A stretch of DNA of 64,000 nucleotides, taken from positions 536,624-600,623 of the forward strand of contig CAJXKF010000001.1 of assembly GCA_913055695.1 (NCBI GenBank). Direction: 5' to 3'. The stretch comes from an uncultured Methylophaga sp. Lineage in GTDB: Bacteria; Pseudomonadota; Gammaproteobacteria; Nitrosococcales; Methylophagaceae. Positions 36,963-45,152 of this stretch are shown here, piece after piece (position 1 is the first letter of the stretch; each line of letters opens with the position of its first letter). A model generated the notes under the pieces. That model did no database searches and was not told the origin of the DNA. It worked only from the letters and a program-made list of their open reading frames with translations. Made by a program: the position numbers and the translations under genes.

Positions 36963-37911
36963 AGCCTTTCCTTGCGTCAATATTCATTTCTTTTCCGGTT
37001 TCATCCACTAGTCTCAGGCCTTTTTCTGCTGTGATTTCTCCAATACAGTGGATGTTGAGGTCAAATTGTTCCAGCTTATCGGCATGTTCTGCAGGTACGG
37101 TAAAACAAAGTTCGTAATCATCACCGGAGCCCATTGCAAGTGGCAGACAAATCTCTTGTGGTAGTTTTTTCAGACTGGCAGAGAGTGGCAATTGAGCAGG
37201 GTTAATCACAGCACCTTTATGACTGCGCTCAAGAATATGCCCTAGATCTGCCAGTAAACCGTCTGAAATATCGATGGCAGAGCTGGCGTAGTCGAGGATT
37301 TGTTGCCCCAGCTGATAACGTGGTGTCGGATACTCTAATCGTTGCTGAAGGTATTGCCAGTCAGTTTCCTCGAATACTTCAGGTGACCAGTTTTCCAGCC
37401 TTCTCTTCAGCGCAGCACCGGCATCTCCCAGCGTACCTGTCACATAAATCCTGTCGCCAATATTGGCGCCATCCCGACGCAAGGCCCGTCTCTTGTCGAT
37501 GAGGCCATGAACCTGAATCGAAATAGTTAGCGGTCCACGGGTTGTATCACCGCCGACCAATTGGATATTAGCTGGTTTGGCTGCCAGCGACAGGCCCTCA
37601 GTGAAGGCTCTTAGCCAATCAGGCTTGTGTTCAGGAAGTGTTAGTGCCAGCGTAAACCAAGCAGGCTCTGCCCCCATTGCGGCAAGATCACTCAAATTCA
37701 CTGCCAGTGATTTATAACCCAGCGCTTTAGGGCTGACATCGGCAAAAAAATGCACACCTTCGACCAGAGTATCAATCGACACCGCCATTTCTTTACCGGA
37801 CGGGCATTGCAGCAAGGCACAATCATCGCCAATACCGAGACTGACATCCTGCCGGGCCGATGTCAGCTTCGAAAAATAATTTTCAATCAGAGAAAATTCG
37901 GACAGAGACAA
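36943..37911 (-). CDS. thiL: Thiamine-monophosphate kinase ThiL
   Basis: ATP-dependent kinase of 322 residues that makes thiamine diphosphate from thiamine phosphate. Family motifs are FSLIENYFSKL, LGIGDDCALL, VDTLVEGVHFF with the Mg-binding Asp, NLSDLAAMGAEPAW, GGDTTRGP and AIDISDGLLADLGHI. It belongs to the ribH-nusB-thiL-pgpA neighbourhood. Only thiL of the thiamine pathway is present here, but thiamine uptake genes lie at 51-54.6 kb. Confidence 0.96.
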   Translation of the reverse strand: MSLSEFSLIENYFSKLTSARQDVSLGIGDDCALLQCPSGKEMAVSIDTLVEGVHFFADVSPKALGYKSLAVNLSDLAAMGAEPAWFTLALTLPEHKPDWLRAFTEGLSLAAKPANIQLVGGDTTRGPLTISIQVHGLIDKRRALRRDGANIGDRIYVTGTLGDAGAALKRRLENWSPEVFEETDWQYLQQRLEYPTPRYQLGQQILDYASSAIDISDGLLADLGHILERSHKGAVINPAQLPLSASLKKLPQEICLPLAMGSGDDYELCFTVPAEHADKLEQFDLNIHCIGEITAEKGLRLVDETGKEMNIDARKGYDHFGT

Positions 37912-37929
37912 ACCGGACTCGCTTTAAAT

Positions 37930-37963
37930 GTAAAAAGCGGTGGCAGTTGTACTGCCGCCGCTT
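37930..37963 (-). terminator. Intrinsic terminator downstream of nusB
   Basis: Read leftward, AAGCGGCGGCAG pairs with CTGCCACCGCTT (one G-U pair) around a 5-base loop, followed by TTTTTACATTT. It lies between nusB and thiL, so thiL-pgpA either rely on readthrough or have a separate promoter. Confidence 0.75.
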
Positions 37964-37995
37964 GTTATTTTACTCAGATCAGCTCAGAAGCAGAC

Positions 37996-38448
37996 TCAGC
38001 GCTTAGCGCGCGCTTCTTTAGCAGCCTGATATTCATGGGGTCTGAGTCTTGCCCCCATTTTATCGAGCACGCCATTGACGTATTTGTGCCCCTGCTCGCC
38101 ACCAAAGGACTTGGCCAGTTCCACAGCTTCGTTCAACACGACGCGATAAGGAATTTCGGGCAGATGCATAAATTCAAAAGTGGCCAGTCTGAGCACTGAA
38201 ATTTCCACCGGATCAACCGCGCTCAAATCCCGGTCGACAGCCTCTGACAGCTCGGCATCTATCTGGTCCTGATATTTAATTGCACCTTCAATCAGCGTGC
38301 TGAAATATTTCCTGTCGATTTTGTCGGCATATTCTGCCGTGACAAAATCCAGCGCATCTTTCTGTGGTGCTTCATTATTGACCAGCGCCTGATACAGTGC
38401 CTGAACAGCGGCACGGCGGGCTTTGGTGCGGGGTAAGCCGGCTGCCAT
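37996..38448 (-). CDS. nusB: Transcription antitermination protein NusB
   Basis: All-helical antitermination factor of 150 residues, part of the rRNA antitermination complex with NusE/S10. It starts MAAGLPRTKARRAAVQALYQAL and contains the conserved VDPVEISVLRLATFEFMHLPEIPYRVVLNEAVELAKSFGGEQGHKYVNGVLDK block. It begins one base after the ribH stop, forming the common ribH-nusB pair. Confidence 0.97.
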   Translation of the reverse strand: MAAGLPRTKARRAAVQALYQALVNNEAPQKDALDFVTAEYADKIDRKYFSTLIEGAIKYQDQIDAELSEAVDRDLSAVDPVEISVLRLATFEFMHLPEIPYRVVLNEAVELAKSFGGEQGHKYVNGVLDKMGARLRPHEYQAAKEARAKR

Positions 38449-38931
38449 TTAGTTGCCAGCCTCGATTTGACGTAGCACATTGACCATTTCAATGACGCCC
38501 ATCGCGGCCTCTGCGCCTTTGTTACCGGCTTTTGTTCCGGCACGTTCAATGGCTTGCTCAATGGTATCAACAGTCAGCACACCGAATGAAACCGGCATAT
38601 CCAGTTGAAGTGCGAGTTGGCCCAGGCCTTTAGAGCATTCACCAGCCACATACTCAAAGTGCGGCGTGCCGCCACGAATGACTGCGCCCAGGGCGATAAT
38701 TGCATCATATTTGCCGGTACGCCCCATACGCTGAACAGCGAGCGGAATTTCTACTGCGCCTGGCACTCGCGCCAGTTCAATATCGCTCTCGCTGGCACCG
38801 TGACGAACCAGGCAGTCAATCGCACCTTCGATCAGGTTATTGACGACGAAGTCATTAAAACGACCGGCGACGATACCGACGCGGAGTCCCTTGGCTGAAA
38901 AATCACCCGAAAAAGTCGTGACATTGCTCAT
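38449..38931 (-). CDS. ribH: 6,7-dimethyl-8-ribityllumazine synthase RibH
   Basis: Penultimate enzyme of riboflavin synthesis, 160 residues, which forms 60-mers or pentamers. Family motifs are [58 protein letters not shown] and [30 protein letters not shown]. The catalytic His lies in PHFEYVAG. No FMN riboswitch was seen upstream. ribBA and ribE are not in the window. Confidence 0.97.
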   Translation of the reverse strand: MSNVTTFSGDFSAKGLRVGIVAGRFNDFVVNNLIEGAIDCLVRHGASESDIELARVPGAVEIPLAVQRMGRTGKYDAIIALGAVIRGGTPHFEYVAGECSKGLGQLALQLDMPVSFGVLTVDTIEQAIERAGTKAGNKGAEAAMGVIEMVNVLRQIEAGN

Positions 38932-39003
38932 TTCTAAAGATCCAACGCTATAAAATTAAAAGTATTGTACTCATTTTGAGTTCACCCTGCCCGCTGCATT
39001 GTC

Positions 39004-39876
39004 TCAGAACCAGCGGCGGTTTTTCGAACTGTCCTTGTTGCGGGCATGGGGTAAACCATCAGGATCAGCTTTCACCGTGATCCATTCATAGGGCTCCCGG
39101 TCGATTCTGACGGCAGTCAGCGTCTCACCCCAGACGGCCCCGCTATCAAGTGAAAACACGTTACCATACTGGCCGGTACCTAATGTAGACCAGTGCCCGA
39201 AAACGATTCTGTCCTGTTCACTGGCTCTACCCGGCATTTCAAACCAGGGCTTCTGATGCAGCGGCTTGTTTTCGGGTGCACCTTTAAACTTGAGTGCAAG
39301 CCGACCATCTTCATGACAATATCGCAGGCGGGTAAAACAGTTAGTAATGAATCTCAGTCTGTCCCAGCCTTTTAATTCCGGTGACCAGCGTTTGGGATTA
39401 TTACCGTACATATGGGCAAAGAAGTCGCGCCAGTTGTCTGATTTCAGTACCGACTCCACCTCAGCACTGCGCGCCTCAGCTTCGGTGATAGTCCATTGCG
39501 GCGGCAGGCCGGCATGAACCATGCTGAATGCCAATGCGCTATCGTGATAAAACAATGGCTGCTGACGCAGCCATTGCATAATTTCGTCACTGTCAGCCGC
39601 ATTCAGCACCGGCTCAATCGTATCCATATGGTGCTGATATTCCACAACACCGGCAGCATTAGCCAGCAAGTGTAGATCATGGTTACCCAGTACGCTGATG
39701 CAACTGTCACCCAAACTTCTGACTAAGCGGAGTACTTCCAGTGATTTGGGACCGCGGTTGACCAGATCGCCAGCGAGCCAGATTTGATCAGATGCTGGAT
39801 CAAAATGAATTTGATCCAGCATCTTGTTCAACTCGTCATAACAGCCCTGGACATCACCAATCGCAAAGACAGCCAT
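39004..39876 (-). CDS. apaH: Bis(5'-nucleosyl)-tetraphosphatase ApaH (symmetrical)
   Basis: Metallophosphoesterase of 290 residues that splits Ap4A into two ADP and also removes Np4 caps from RNA. Metal-binding motifs are GDVQGCYDE (residues 7-15), GDLVNRGPKS and GNHDLHLLA, then HAGLPPQW. Length is slightly above E. coli (280) owing to a basic C-terminal tail (HARNKDSSKNRRWF). It follows the DUF934 gene by 12 bp and may share the cysI transcript. Confidence 0.95.
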   Translation of the reverse strand: MAVFAIGDVQGCYDELNKMLDQIHFDPASDQIWLAGDLVNRGPKSLEVLRLVRSLGDSCISVLGNHDLHLLANAAGVVEYQHHMDTIEPVLNAADSDEIMQWLRQQPLFYHDSALAFSMVHAGLPPQWTITEAEARSAEVESVLKSDNWRDFFAHMYGNNPKRWSPELKGWDRLRFITNCFTRLRYCHEDGRLALKFKGAPENKPLHQKPWFEMPGRASEQDRIVFGHWSTLGTGQYGNVFSLDSGAVWGETLTAVRIDREPYEWITVKADPDGLPHARNKDSSKNRRWF

Positions 39877-39888
39877 GAGAACAACGCG

Positions 39889-40368
39889 TTAGCGGCGACG
39901 GTAAAGCGGCTCGGGACGAAGCACGGTGGCCTGATAACTTTCGCTAAAGTCATCAAACGCCGACAAAGCATTGGTCAAACGATTGGGGTTGGCCAGTTCA
40001 AAGCTGTTGATGCCGCACTGCGACATATAGAACAGCTGATCCTGCAACACATCACCCTGCGCCCGGATTTCGCCTTTAAAGCCATAACGCTCGCGCAGCA
40101 ATTTCGCATAGGAATAGCAGCGGCCGTCAGTAAAGACCGGGAACAGCAATACAATCAGAGAAAACCGCGCCAGATCCGGTACGATCTCTTCCAGCGGATC
40201 ATCGCCGCTCAGACGCAGGCCGAGTCCACCTTCATGATGTTCCAGAGTCTCGTGTTGCTCCTGCCAGCGTGCCAGCGAGACAGTGATATTGCCTGCAACC
40301 AGCTGTGCTTCATCATCAAGATGCAGCCAGTTATCTTCGACAATTTCACGATCTTTAATTATCTGCAT
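39889..40368 (-). CDS. DUF934 protein associated with sulfite reductase
   Basis: A 159-residue protein of the DUF934 family, nearly always encoded directly after cysI-type reductase genes. Conserved features include GDDPLEEIVPDLARFSLIVLLFPVFTDGRCYSYAKLLRERYGFKGEIRAQGDVLQDQLFYMSQCG. The ATG at 40368 fits the family start and gives a 14-bp overlap with cysI. A longer frame upstream lies inside cysI and is not supported. The biochemical role is unknown, presumably supporting sulfite reduction. Confidence 0.9.
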   Translation of the reverse strand: MQIIKDREIVEDNWLHLDDEAQLVAGNITVSLARWQEQHETLEHHEGGLGLRLSGDDPLEEIVPDLARFSLIVLLFPVFTDGRCYSYAKLLRERYGFKGEIRAQGDVLQDQLFYMSQCGINSFELANPNRLTNALSAFDDFSESYQATVLRPEPLYRRR

Positions 40369-42007
40369 AAACACGCTCCTTGAATGGATCCACACCGACG
40401 CGGCGGACAGTGGCCAGGAATGATTCATCTTCACGACGCAGATCGACATAGGCATCAATCAGATGAGAAACCGTATCAACCACGTCTTCTTTGGGAATCG
40501 CTTTCCCGAGACGTTCACCGATTGACGCATCGGCTTCAGAGCTGCCGCCCAGCGTGAACTGATACCACTCCTCGCCTTTCTTATCGACACCCAGAATGCC
40601 AATATGACCAACGCTCTGGTGCGCGCAGCCATTCATACAACCGGAGAACTTAATCTTGATATCACCGAGATCATAGAGATGATCCAGGTCATCAAAGCGT
40701 TCCGCAATCTGCTTGGATAGCGGAATCGAGGTCGCATTAGCCAGACCACAGTAATCCAGGCCCGGGCAACAGATGATATCGGTCAGCGTATTAATGTTCG
40801 GTGTCGCCAGACCTTCAGCCTGTAATTGCTGCCAGAGTTCATACAGATCGGCCTGTTTGACATCGGCCAGTACCAAATTCTGCGTGTGGGTTGAACGGAT
40901 TTCACCGAAACTGAATTTATCTGCCAGATCAGCGACAATTTCCAGTTGCTCGGAAGTAATATCACCCGGCGCCTGACCGTGTTTTTTCAATGACACATAG
41001 ACCGCTTTGTAGCCCGGGACTTTGTGTTCAAATGTGTTCTGTTTGAGCCAGCGAGCGAAAGCTTTATCTTCTTCGAGCTTGGCTTCAAAGCTGGTATCAG
41101 CAGCGGCATTACTGTCGTAGTCAGGTTCGGTAAAGAAGGCCTTAACCCGATCGATTTCTTTCTGATCCAGACGCAGCTGGTCACGAATTTGCACCCATTC
41201 TGCTTCCACCAGCTCGCGGATGTGATTGATGCCGTGTTCGCGAACCGTAATCTTGATGCGGGCTTTGAACTTGTTATCACGGCGTCCCAGGCGGTTATAA
41301 ACACGCAGGATCGCTTCCAGATAAGACAGCAGATCTTCTTTTTCCAGGAACGGGCGGATCTGCTCACCGATAATCGGGGTACGGCCCAGACCGCCACCAA
41401 CCAGGACTTCAAAACCAATCTCGCCATCGTGGTTTTTTACCAGATGCAGACCAATGTCATGCAGTTTGGTCGCCGCACGGTCGTTTTCAGAACCGATGAT
41501 CGCAATCTTGAATTTACGCGGCAGATAGGCAAATTCAGGGTGGAAGGTTGACCACTGACGAATGATCTCGGCCCATGGACGAGGATCTTCAATTTCTTCG
41601 GCGTTGATGCCGGCAAATTGATCCGTAGTGGTGTTACGGATATCGTTACCGCTGGTCTGAATCGCATGCATCTGCACGGTCGCCAGTTCAGCCAGAATAT
41701 CCGGCACATCTTCCAGTTTCGGCCAGTTCAATTGGAAATTGGTACGGGTAGTAAAGTGAACAAAGCCCTTGTCATAACGGCGGGCAATGTCAGCCACTTT
41801 GCGGACCTGTTTGGAAGACATCAGGCCGTAAGGTACAGCGATACGCAGCATCGGTGCGTGGATCTGAATATACAAGCCGTTCGCCAGTCGCAGAGGACGG
41901 AATTGATCTTCAGTCAGTTCACCTGCCAGGTAGCGGCGGGTTTGATCGCGGAATTGGGCTACCCGCTGATCCACCATCATCTGATCATACTTATCGTATT
42001 GATACAT
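40355..42007 (-). CDS. cysI: Sulfite reductase haemoprotein (CysI-type nitrite/sulfite reductase)
   Basis: Sirohaem/4Fe-4S enzyme of 550 residues that reduces sulfite to sulfide by six electrons. It has two ferredoxin-like and two sirohaem domains. Early basic sirohaem-binding residues are in HFTTRTNFQLNW and RNTTTD. The 4Fe-4S/sirohaem ligands are in CCPGLDYCGLA and SGCMNGCAHQ near the C-terminus. Nitrite and sulfite reductases share this fold. Assignment to sulfite follows from DUF934 next door and the cysNDH cluster 3 kb away. No CysJ flavoprotein gene is in the window. Confidence 0.9.
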   Translation of the reverse strand: MYQYDKYDQMMVDQRVAQFRDQTRRYLAGELTEDQFRPLRLANGLYIQIHAPMLRIAVPYGLMSSKQVRKVADIARRYDKGFVHFTTRTNFQLNWPKLEDVPDILAELATVQMHAIQTSGNDIRNTTTDQFAGINAEEIEDPRPWAEIIRQWSTFHPEFAYLPRKFKIAIIGSENDRAATKLHDIGLHLVKNHDGEIGFEVLVGGGLGRTPIIGEQIRPFLEKEDLLSYLEAILRVYNRLGRRDNKFKARIKITVREHGINHIRELVEAEWVQIRDQLRLDQKEIDRVKAFFTEPDYDSNAAADTSFEAKLEEDKAFARWLKQNTFEHKVPGYKAVYVSLKKHGQAPGDITSEQLEIVADLADKFSFGEIRSTHTQNLVLADVKQADLYELWQQLQAEGLATPNINTLTDIICCPGLDYCGLANATSIPLSKQIAERFDDLDHLYDLGDIKIKFSGCMNGCAHQSVGHIGILGVDKKGEEWYQFTLGGSSEADASIGERLGKAIPKEDVVDTVSHLIDAYVDLRREDESFLATVRRVGVDPFKERVYADN

Positions 42008-42041
42008 CTAAGCTCTCTAAAACGCTAAATAACCGGACCCG

Positions 42042-42075
42042 CTATTATAAACGGGCAGGTATATAACGGGAAATT
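42042..42075 (-). promoter_or_regulatory. Candidate cysI promoter
   Basis: Minus strand TATAAT lies about 40 bp upstream of the cysI ATG (plus-strand ATTATA at 42044-42049), with no good -35 hexamer at 16-18 bp. A weak -35 would fit a CysB-activated promoter, which is inference. Confidence 0.35.
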
Positions 42076-42293
42076 ATAAATAACTATATTGATATTGCGG
42101 ATTTATCTAAATGCCGCATGGCTGCGGGCTTTGAAACGATTTTATCTGCTTGGATTAGGCCTGTGACATTTTGACTGAATTTGTCGCTATGCGATTGTGA
42201 TCAGAAAATCCTGTCGTGTTTGCCAAAGCGCAACACTAGGCTATCCTGCATAACTCCAAATACTCGCTGCAGGGCAGGTCAAGAGAAATAGAA

Positions 42294-42737
42294 ATGTTCA
42301 GAAACAAACGTCAGACCCATCGCTTCTGGTTGCTTGTCGCCTTTATCGTCGTCATTTATGGTGCCAGTCATTACCAGCCGGGCCCAATCACAGAACTCGC
42401 GCCCCCTCAGGTCAGCATTGCTGAGCTTTACCAGCAACAGCAAAGCGATGTTCAGATTGAAGTTAGTGGGCAGGTCATACGCATTCTCGAAGACGATAAT
42501 GACGGCAGTCGCCACCAGCGTTTTATTATCGAAATGGCTGACGGGCATACCCTGCTGGTAGCTCACAATATCGACCTGGCACCGAGAGTAAAGAGTCTGG
42601 AAGTCGGTGACGAAGTCACGGTCTATGGTGAATACGAATGGAACAAGAAAGGCGGCGTAATGCACTGGACTCACCATGATCCGGATAATGAGCATCCCCA
42701 CGGCTGGATCCGCCATCAGGGGCAGCTTTATCAGTGA
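42294..42737 (+). CDS. DUF3465 protein with signal anchor
   Basis: A 147-residue protein with one N-terminal hydrophobic segment (about 9-26) and a C-terminal beta domain. The DUF3465 signature is visible in SGQVIRILEDDNDGSRHQRFIIEMADGHTLLVAHNIDLAPRV and the closing GGVMHWTHHDPDNEHPHGWIRHQGQLY. The nucleic-acid-like OB fold and several histidines are suggestive, but no function is known. It lies one base before the DNA glycosylase gene. Confidence 0.85.
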   Translation: MFRNKRQTHRFWLLVAFIVVIYGASHYQPGPITELAPPQVSIAELYQQQQSDVQIEVSGQVIRILEDDNDGSRHQRFIIEMADGHTLLVAHNIDLAPRVKSLEVGDEVTVYGEYEWNKKGGVMHWTHHDPDNEHPHGWIRHQGQLYQ

Positions 42738-42738
42738 T

Positions 42739-43251
42739 ATGGATTCTAAAAAACCACTTAGCTACAGTTTTCCACCGATTGTTGGCAGCAAACCGAAGAT
42801 GCTGATTCTGGGTTCGATGCCCGGTGTCGCCTCACTCGAAGCGCAGCAGTATTACGCCCATCCGCGTAATGCCTTCTGGCCGATTATGGCTGAGCTGTTT
42901 GAAATCAATCTGGACTGGTCCTATCAGACTCGTTGCCAGCAGCTGGCAGATAAAGGTGTCGCGGTCTGGGATGTATTAAAAGCCTGTCATCGTCCCGGTA
43001 GTCTCGATCAGCATATCGACCCGGCCAGTATTGAAGCCAATGACTTTGAGCAGTTCTTTCGTCTCTACCCGACTATCGAGGCGGTGTTCTTTAATGGTGG
43101 CAAGTCACAACAAGTTTTTCAGCGTCATGTTTTGCCAGTTTTGTCAGTCACACCTTTCCTGACCAGATTGCCTTCCACCAGTCCGGCTCATGCTTCACTG
43201 AATTTCAGCCAGAAGCTGGAGGCCTGGAAAATTATCAAAGATTATTGCTGA
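42739..43251 (+). CDS. Mug/UDG-superfamily DNA glycosylase (deoxyinosine/hypoxanthine type)
   Basis: A 170-residue member of UDG family 6 (hypoxanthine-DNA glycosylase) by its motifs: LGSMPGVASLEAQQYYAHPRNAFWPIM at the N-terminal active site and LPSTSPAHAS at the C-terminal loop. It would remove deaminated bases such as hypoxanthine from DNA. The ATG at 42739 starts the conserved region and lies right after the DUF3465 stop. An earlier in-frame ATG lies inside that gene. Substrate is by family, not tested. Confidence 0.82.
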   Translation: MDSKKPLSYSFPPIVGSKPKMLILGSMPGVASLEAQQYYAHPRNAFWPIMAELFEINLDWSYQTRCQQLADKGVAVWDVLKACHRPGSLDQHIDPASIEANDFEQFFRLYPTIEAVFFNGGKSQQVFQRHVLPVLSVTPFLTRLPSTSPAHASLNFSQKLEAWKIIKDYC

Positions 43252-43427
43252 GTTTGCTGCTCAATCGCCCGGCGCTGCAGTTCAGCCGCTTCCAGCATCT
43301 GTTGTTCCGCTTCATGGGCTTTATCCATCGTTTTCAGCTGTTCATCCCATACTGTCTTTTCCGGCATGTCCTGCTCACAACCGTTAATAAACAATAGCGA
43401 TGCCACCAGTAGAATTATTTTCAGCAT
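43242..43427 (-). CDS. Small lipoprotein, coiled-coil
   Basis: A 61-residue product with a signal peptide ending in the lipobox FINGC (Cys17), then a Glu/Gln/Ala-rich helix (DKAHEAEQQMLEAAELQRRAIEQQ). The ATG at 43427 is preceded by GAGGTGGG. It resembles the many small uncharacterised coiled-coil lipoproteins of gammaproteobacteria. It lies downstream of katA past a terminator. No homologue with known function is recognised. Confidence 0.7.
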   Translation of the reverse strand: MLKIILLVASLLFINGCEQDMPEKTVWDEQLKTMDKAHEAEQQMLEAAELQRRAIEQQTQQ

Positions 43428-43439
43428 AGCCCACCTCAT

Positions 43440-43469
43440 AAAAAAGGCAGAGGTACAACCCTCTGCCTT
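43440..43469 (-). terminator. Intrinsic terminator of the catalase gene
   Basis: Read leftward, AAGGCAGAGG and CCTCTGCCTT form a 10-bp stem with a 6-base loop, followed by TTTT. Confidence 0.88.
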
Positions 43470-43497
43470 AGTGTATGCCTAATCTGGCTATCTGTAA

Positions 43498-44955
43498 TCA
43501 GGCCGCATCCAGAGCGGCTCTGACCCGGGCCGCATAATCAGGATCAGCCTGTTCAAACTGTGCCAGCATACGCTGTTGAATGGATTCATTGGCCTGAGCT
43601 AAACCGCCCGCAATATTCGCGGCGAGCTGCTTTTTCTGATCCTCGCTCATCAGACGGAACAGATTACCAGCCTGCGTGTAATGATCATCATTACCGGTAT
43701 CATAGCGATCAATCCAGGCATCGGCTTCCACCGGCATCGGTGGTTCAGCTACGCTTACATCAGGGACCGGATGACCGGCGTTAATGCCATCGTTCGGATA
43801 ATAATTGGCACCACTGCTCTGGTGATGGTTGCCACCTGCCGGACACAAACCTGCCATGGCGCCGTCACGCTGGTAATGATTGACGGGACATTTTGCCGCG
43901 TTGACTGTCACCTGATTGGAGTTGACGCCAATCCGGTAACGGTGCGCATCCTGATAAGCCAGCAAACGCCCCTGCAGCATTTTGTCCGGTGAGGCACCAA
44001 TGCCCGGTATCAGATTACTCGGTGCAAACGCCGCCTGTTCAGTTTCAGCAAAATAGTTCTGCACGTTGCGGTTGAGTTCCAGCTGGCCTACTTCAATCAA
44101 CGGGAAATCGCTGTGCGGCCAGATCTTGGTCAAATCAAACGGATTAATCTCGTAATCACGTGCCTGCTGTTCGGTCATAATCTGTACCTTCGCGGTCCAG
44201 CTCGGATAATCACCGCGCTCAATCGCTTCAACCAGGTCCTGCTGCGCACCATGCGGTGGCATTGCCGCGGCTTCTTCATTAGTCAGGTTCTTGATGCCCT
44301 GGTTACTCTTGAAGTGCCATTTGAACCAGAAGCGTTCGCCATTGGCATTCCAGAAACTGAAGGTATGCGAGCTGAAACCATGCATATGCCGGTATGAAGC
44401 CGGGATACCGCGATCTGACATCAGAATTGTCATCTGATGCAGCGATTGCGGATGATTGGCCCAGAACTCAAATGCCATCCGCGGATCAGGCAGATTGGTC
44501 TGCGGATTTTTCTTCTGCGAGTGAATAAAGTCCGGGAACTTGATCGGATCGCGCAGGAAAAACACCGGTGTGTTATTACCCACCATGTCGTAGTTGCCTT
44601 CCCGCGTATAAAACTTGATCGCAAAGCCGCGCGGATCCCGGGCATAATCATGCGAATCCTGACCACCACCAACGGTGGAGAAACGCAGGAATACCTCGGT
44701 TTTGTCCCCTTCCTGCTGCAGGAAGTCAGCGATGGTATAGTCTTTCAGGCTCCGGGTGACGGTAAATGTACCGTAAGCCCCGGTACCACGTGCATGGACC
44801 ACACGCTCCGGAATTCGCTCACGGTTGAAGTGAGCCAGCTTTTCAAAAGTGTAGTGGTTGTCATAGGTCAAAGGTCCTCTTGATCCGACACTGATACTGT
44901 TATTGTCATCGGCAACCGGCGCACCGGCGGACGTGGTCAATCTTGTTTTACTCAT
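43498..44955 (-). CDS. katA: Catalase (monofunctional, haem b, small subunit type)
   Basis: Hydrogen peroxide dismutase of 485 residues. The distal His is in VVHARGTGAYG and the distal Asn in DMVGNNTPVFF. The proximal Tyr is in LLAYQDAHRYRIG. The C-terminus has the NHYQRDGAM region of small-subunit clade 3 enzymes and ends in a helical tail. The ATG at 44955 has AAGGAG upstream. It is a single gene between its terminator and a repeat-rich promoter region. Confidence 0.95.
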   Translation of the reverse strand: MSKTRLTTSAGAPVADDNNSISVGSRGPLTYDNHYTFEKLAHFNRERIPERVVHARGTGAYGTFTVTRSLKDYTIADFLQQEGDKTEVFLRFSTVGGGQDSHDYARDPRGFAIKFYTREGNYDMVGNNTPVFFLRDPIKFPDFIHSQKKNPQTNLPDPRMAFEFWANHPQSLHQMTILMSDRGIPASYRHMHGFSSHTFSFWNANGERFWFKWHFKSNQGIKNLTNEEAAAMPPHGAQQDLVEAIERGDYPSWTAKVQIMTEQQARDYEINPFDLTKIWPHSDFPLIEVGQLELNRNVQNYFAETEQAAFAPSNLIPGIGASPDKMLQGRLLAYQDAHRYRIGVNSNQVTVNAAKCPVNHYQRDGAMAGLCPAGGNHHQSSGANYYPNDGINAGHPVPDVSVAEPPMPVEADAWIDRYDTGNDDHYTQAGNLFRLMSEDQKKQLAANIAGGLAQANESIQQRMLAQFEQADPDYAARVRAALDAA

Positions 44956-45019
44956 CAGTTTCTCCTTACTGAAAAAAGCGGGCAATCAAATTGCGCACGA
45001 CCTAGATTCTAGAAAAACC

Positions 45020-45075
45020 GATTAATAAAGTGAAATTGATTAATTTCGTAACTATGATTGGTAAAACAGATTAAT
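45020..45075. promoter_or_regulatory. Phased GATTAAT repeats in the katA upstream region
   Basis: GATTAAT occurs at 45020-45026, 45038-45044 and 45069-45075, with GATTGGT at 45056-45062. The first three sites are 18 bp apart and the last is 13 bp on. They lie 65-120 bp upstream of the katA start. No OxyR consensus is clear. The arrangement suggests an operator for an unidentified regulator, with no direct evidence. Confidence 0.45.
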
Positions 45076-45100
45076 AATCACAAGGACTGTGAGATGTGGT

Positions 45101-45143
45101 GAATAAAAGACAAACTGCCAGCCCCCGTTGCAGGGCTGGCAGT
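45101..45143 (-). terminator. Intrinsic terminator downstream of cysN
   Basis: ACTGCCAGCCC (45114-45124) and GGGCTGGCAGT (45133-45143) form a perfect 11-bp stem with an 8-base loop. Read leftward it is followed by TTGTCTTTT. It ends the cysH-cysD-cysN transcript. Confidence 0.85.
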
Positions 45144-45152
45144 CAGTTTGAC

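Noticed and set aside
40355..42007. Assimilatory nitrite reductase instead of sulfite reductase
   Set aside because: The fold is shared, but the adjoining DUF934 gene and the nearby cysNDH and cysB favour sulfite; there are no nitrate or nitrite transport genes here.
45000..45080. OxyR binding site before katA
   Set aside because: The ATAG-N7-CTAT pattern expected for OxyR was not found; only GATTAAT repeats are present.
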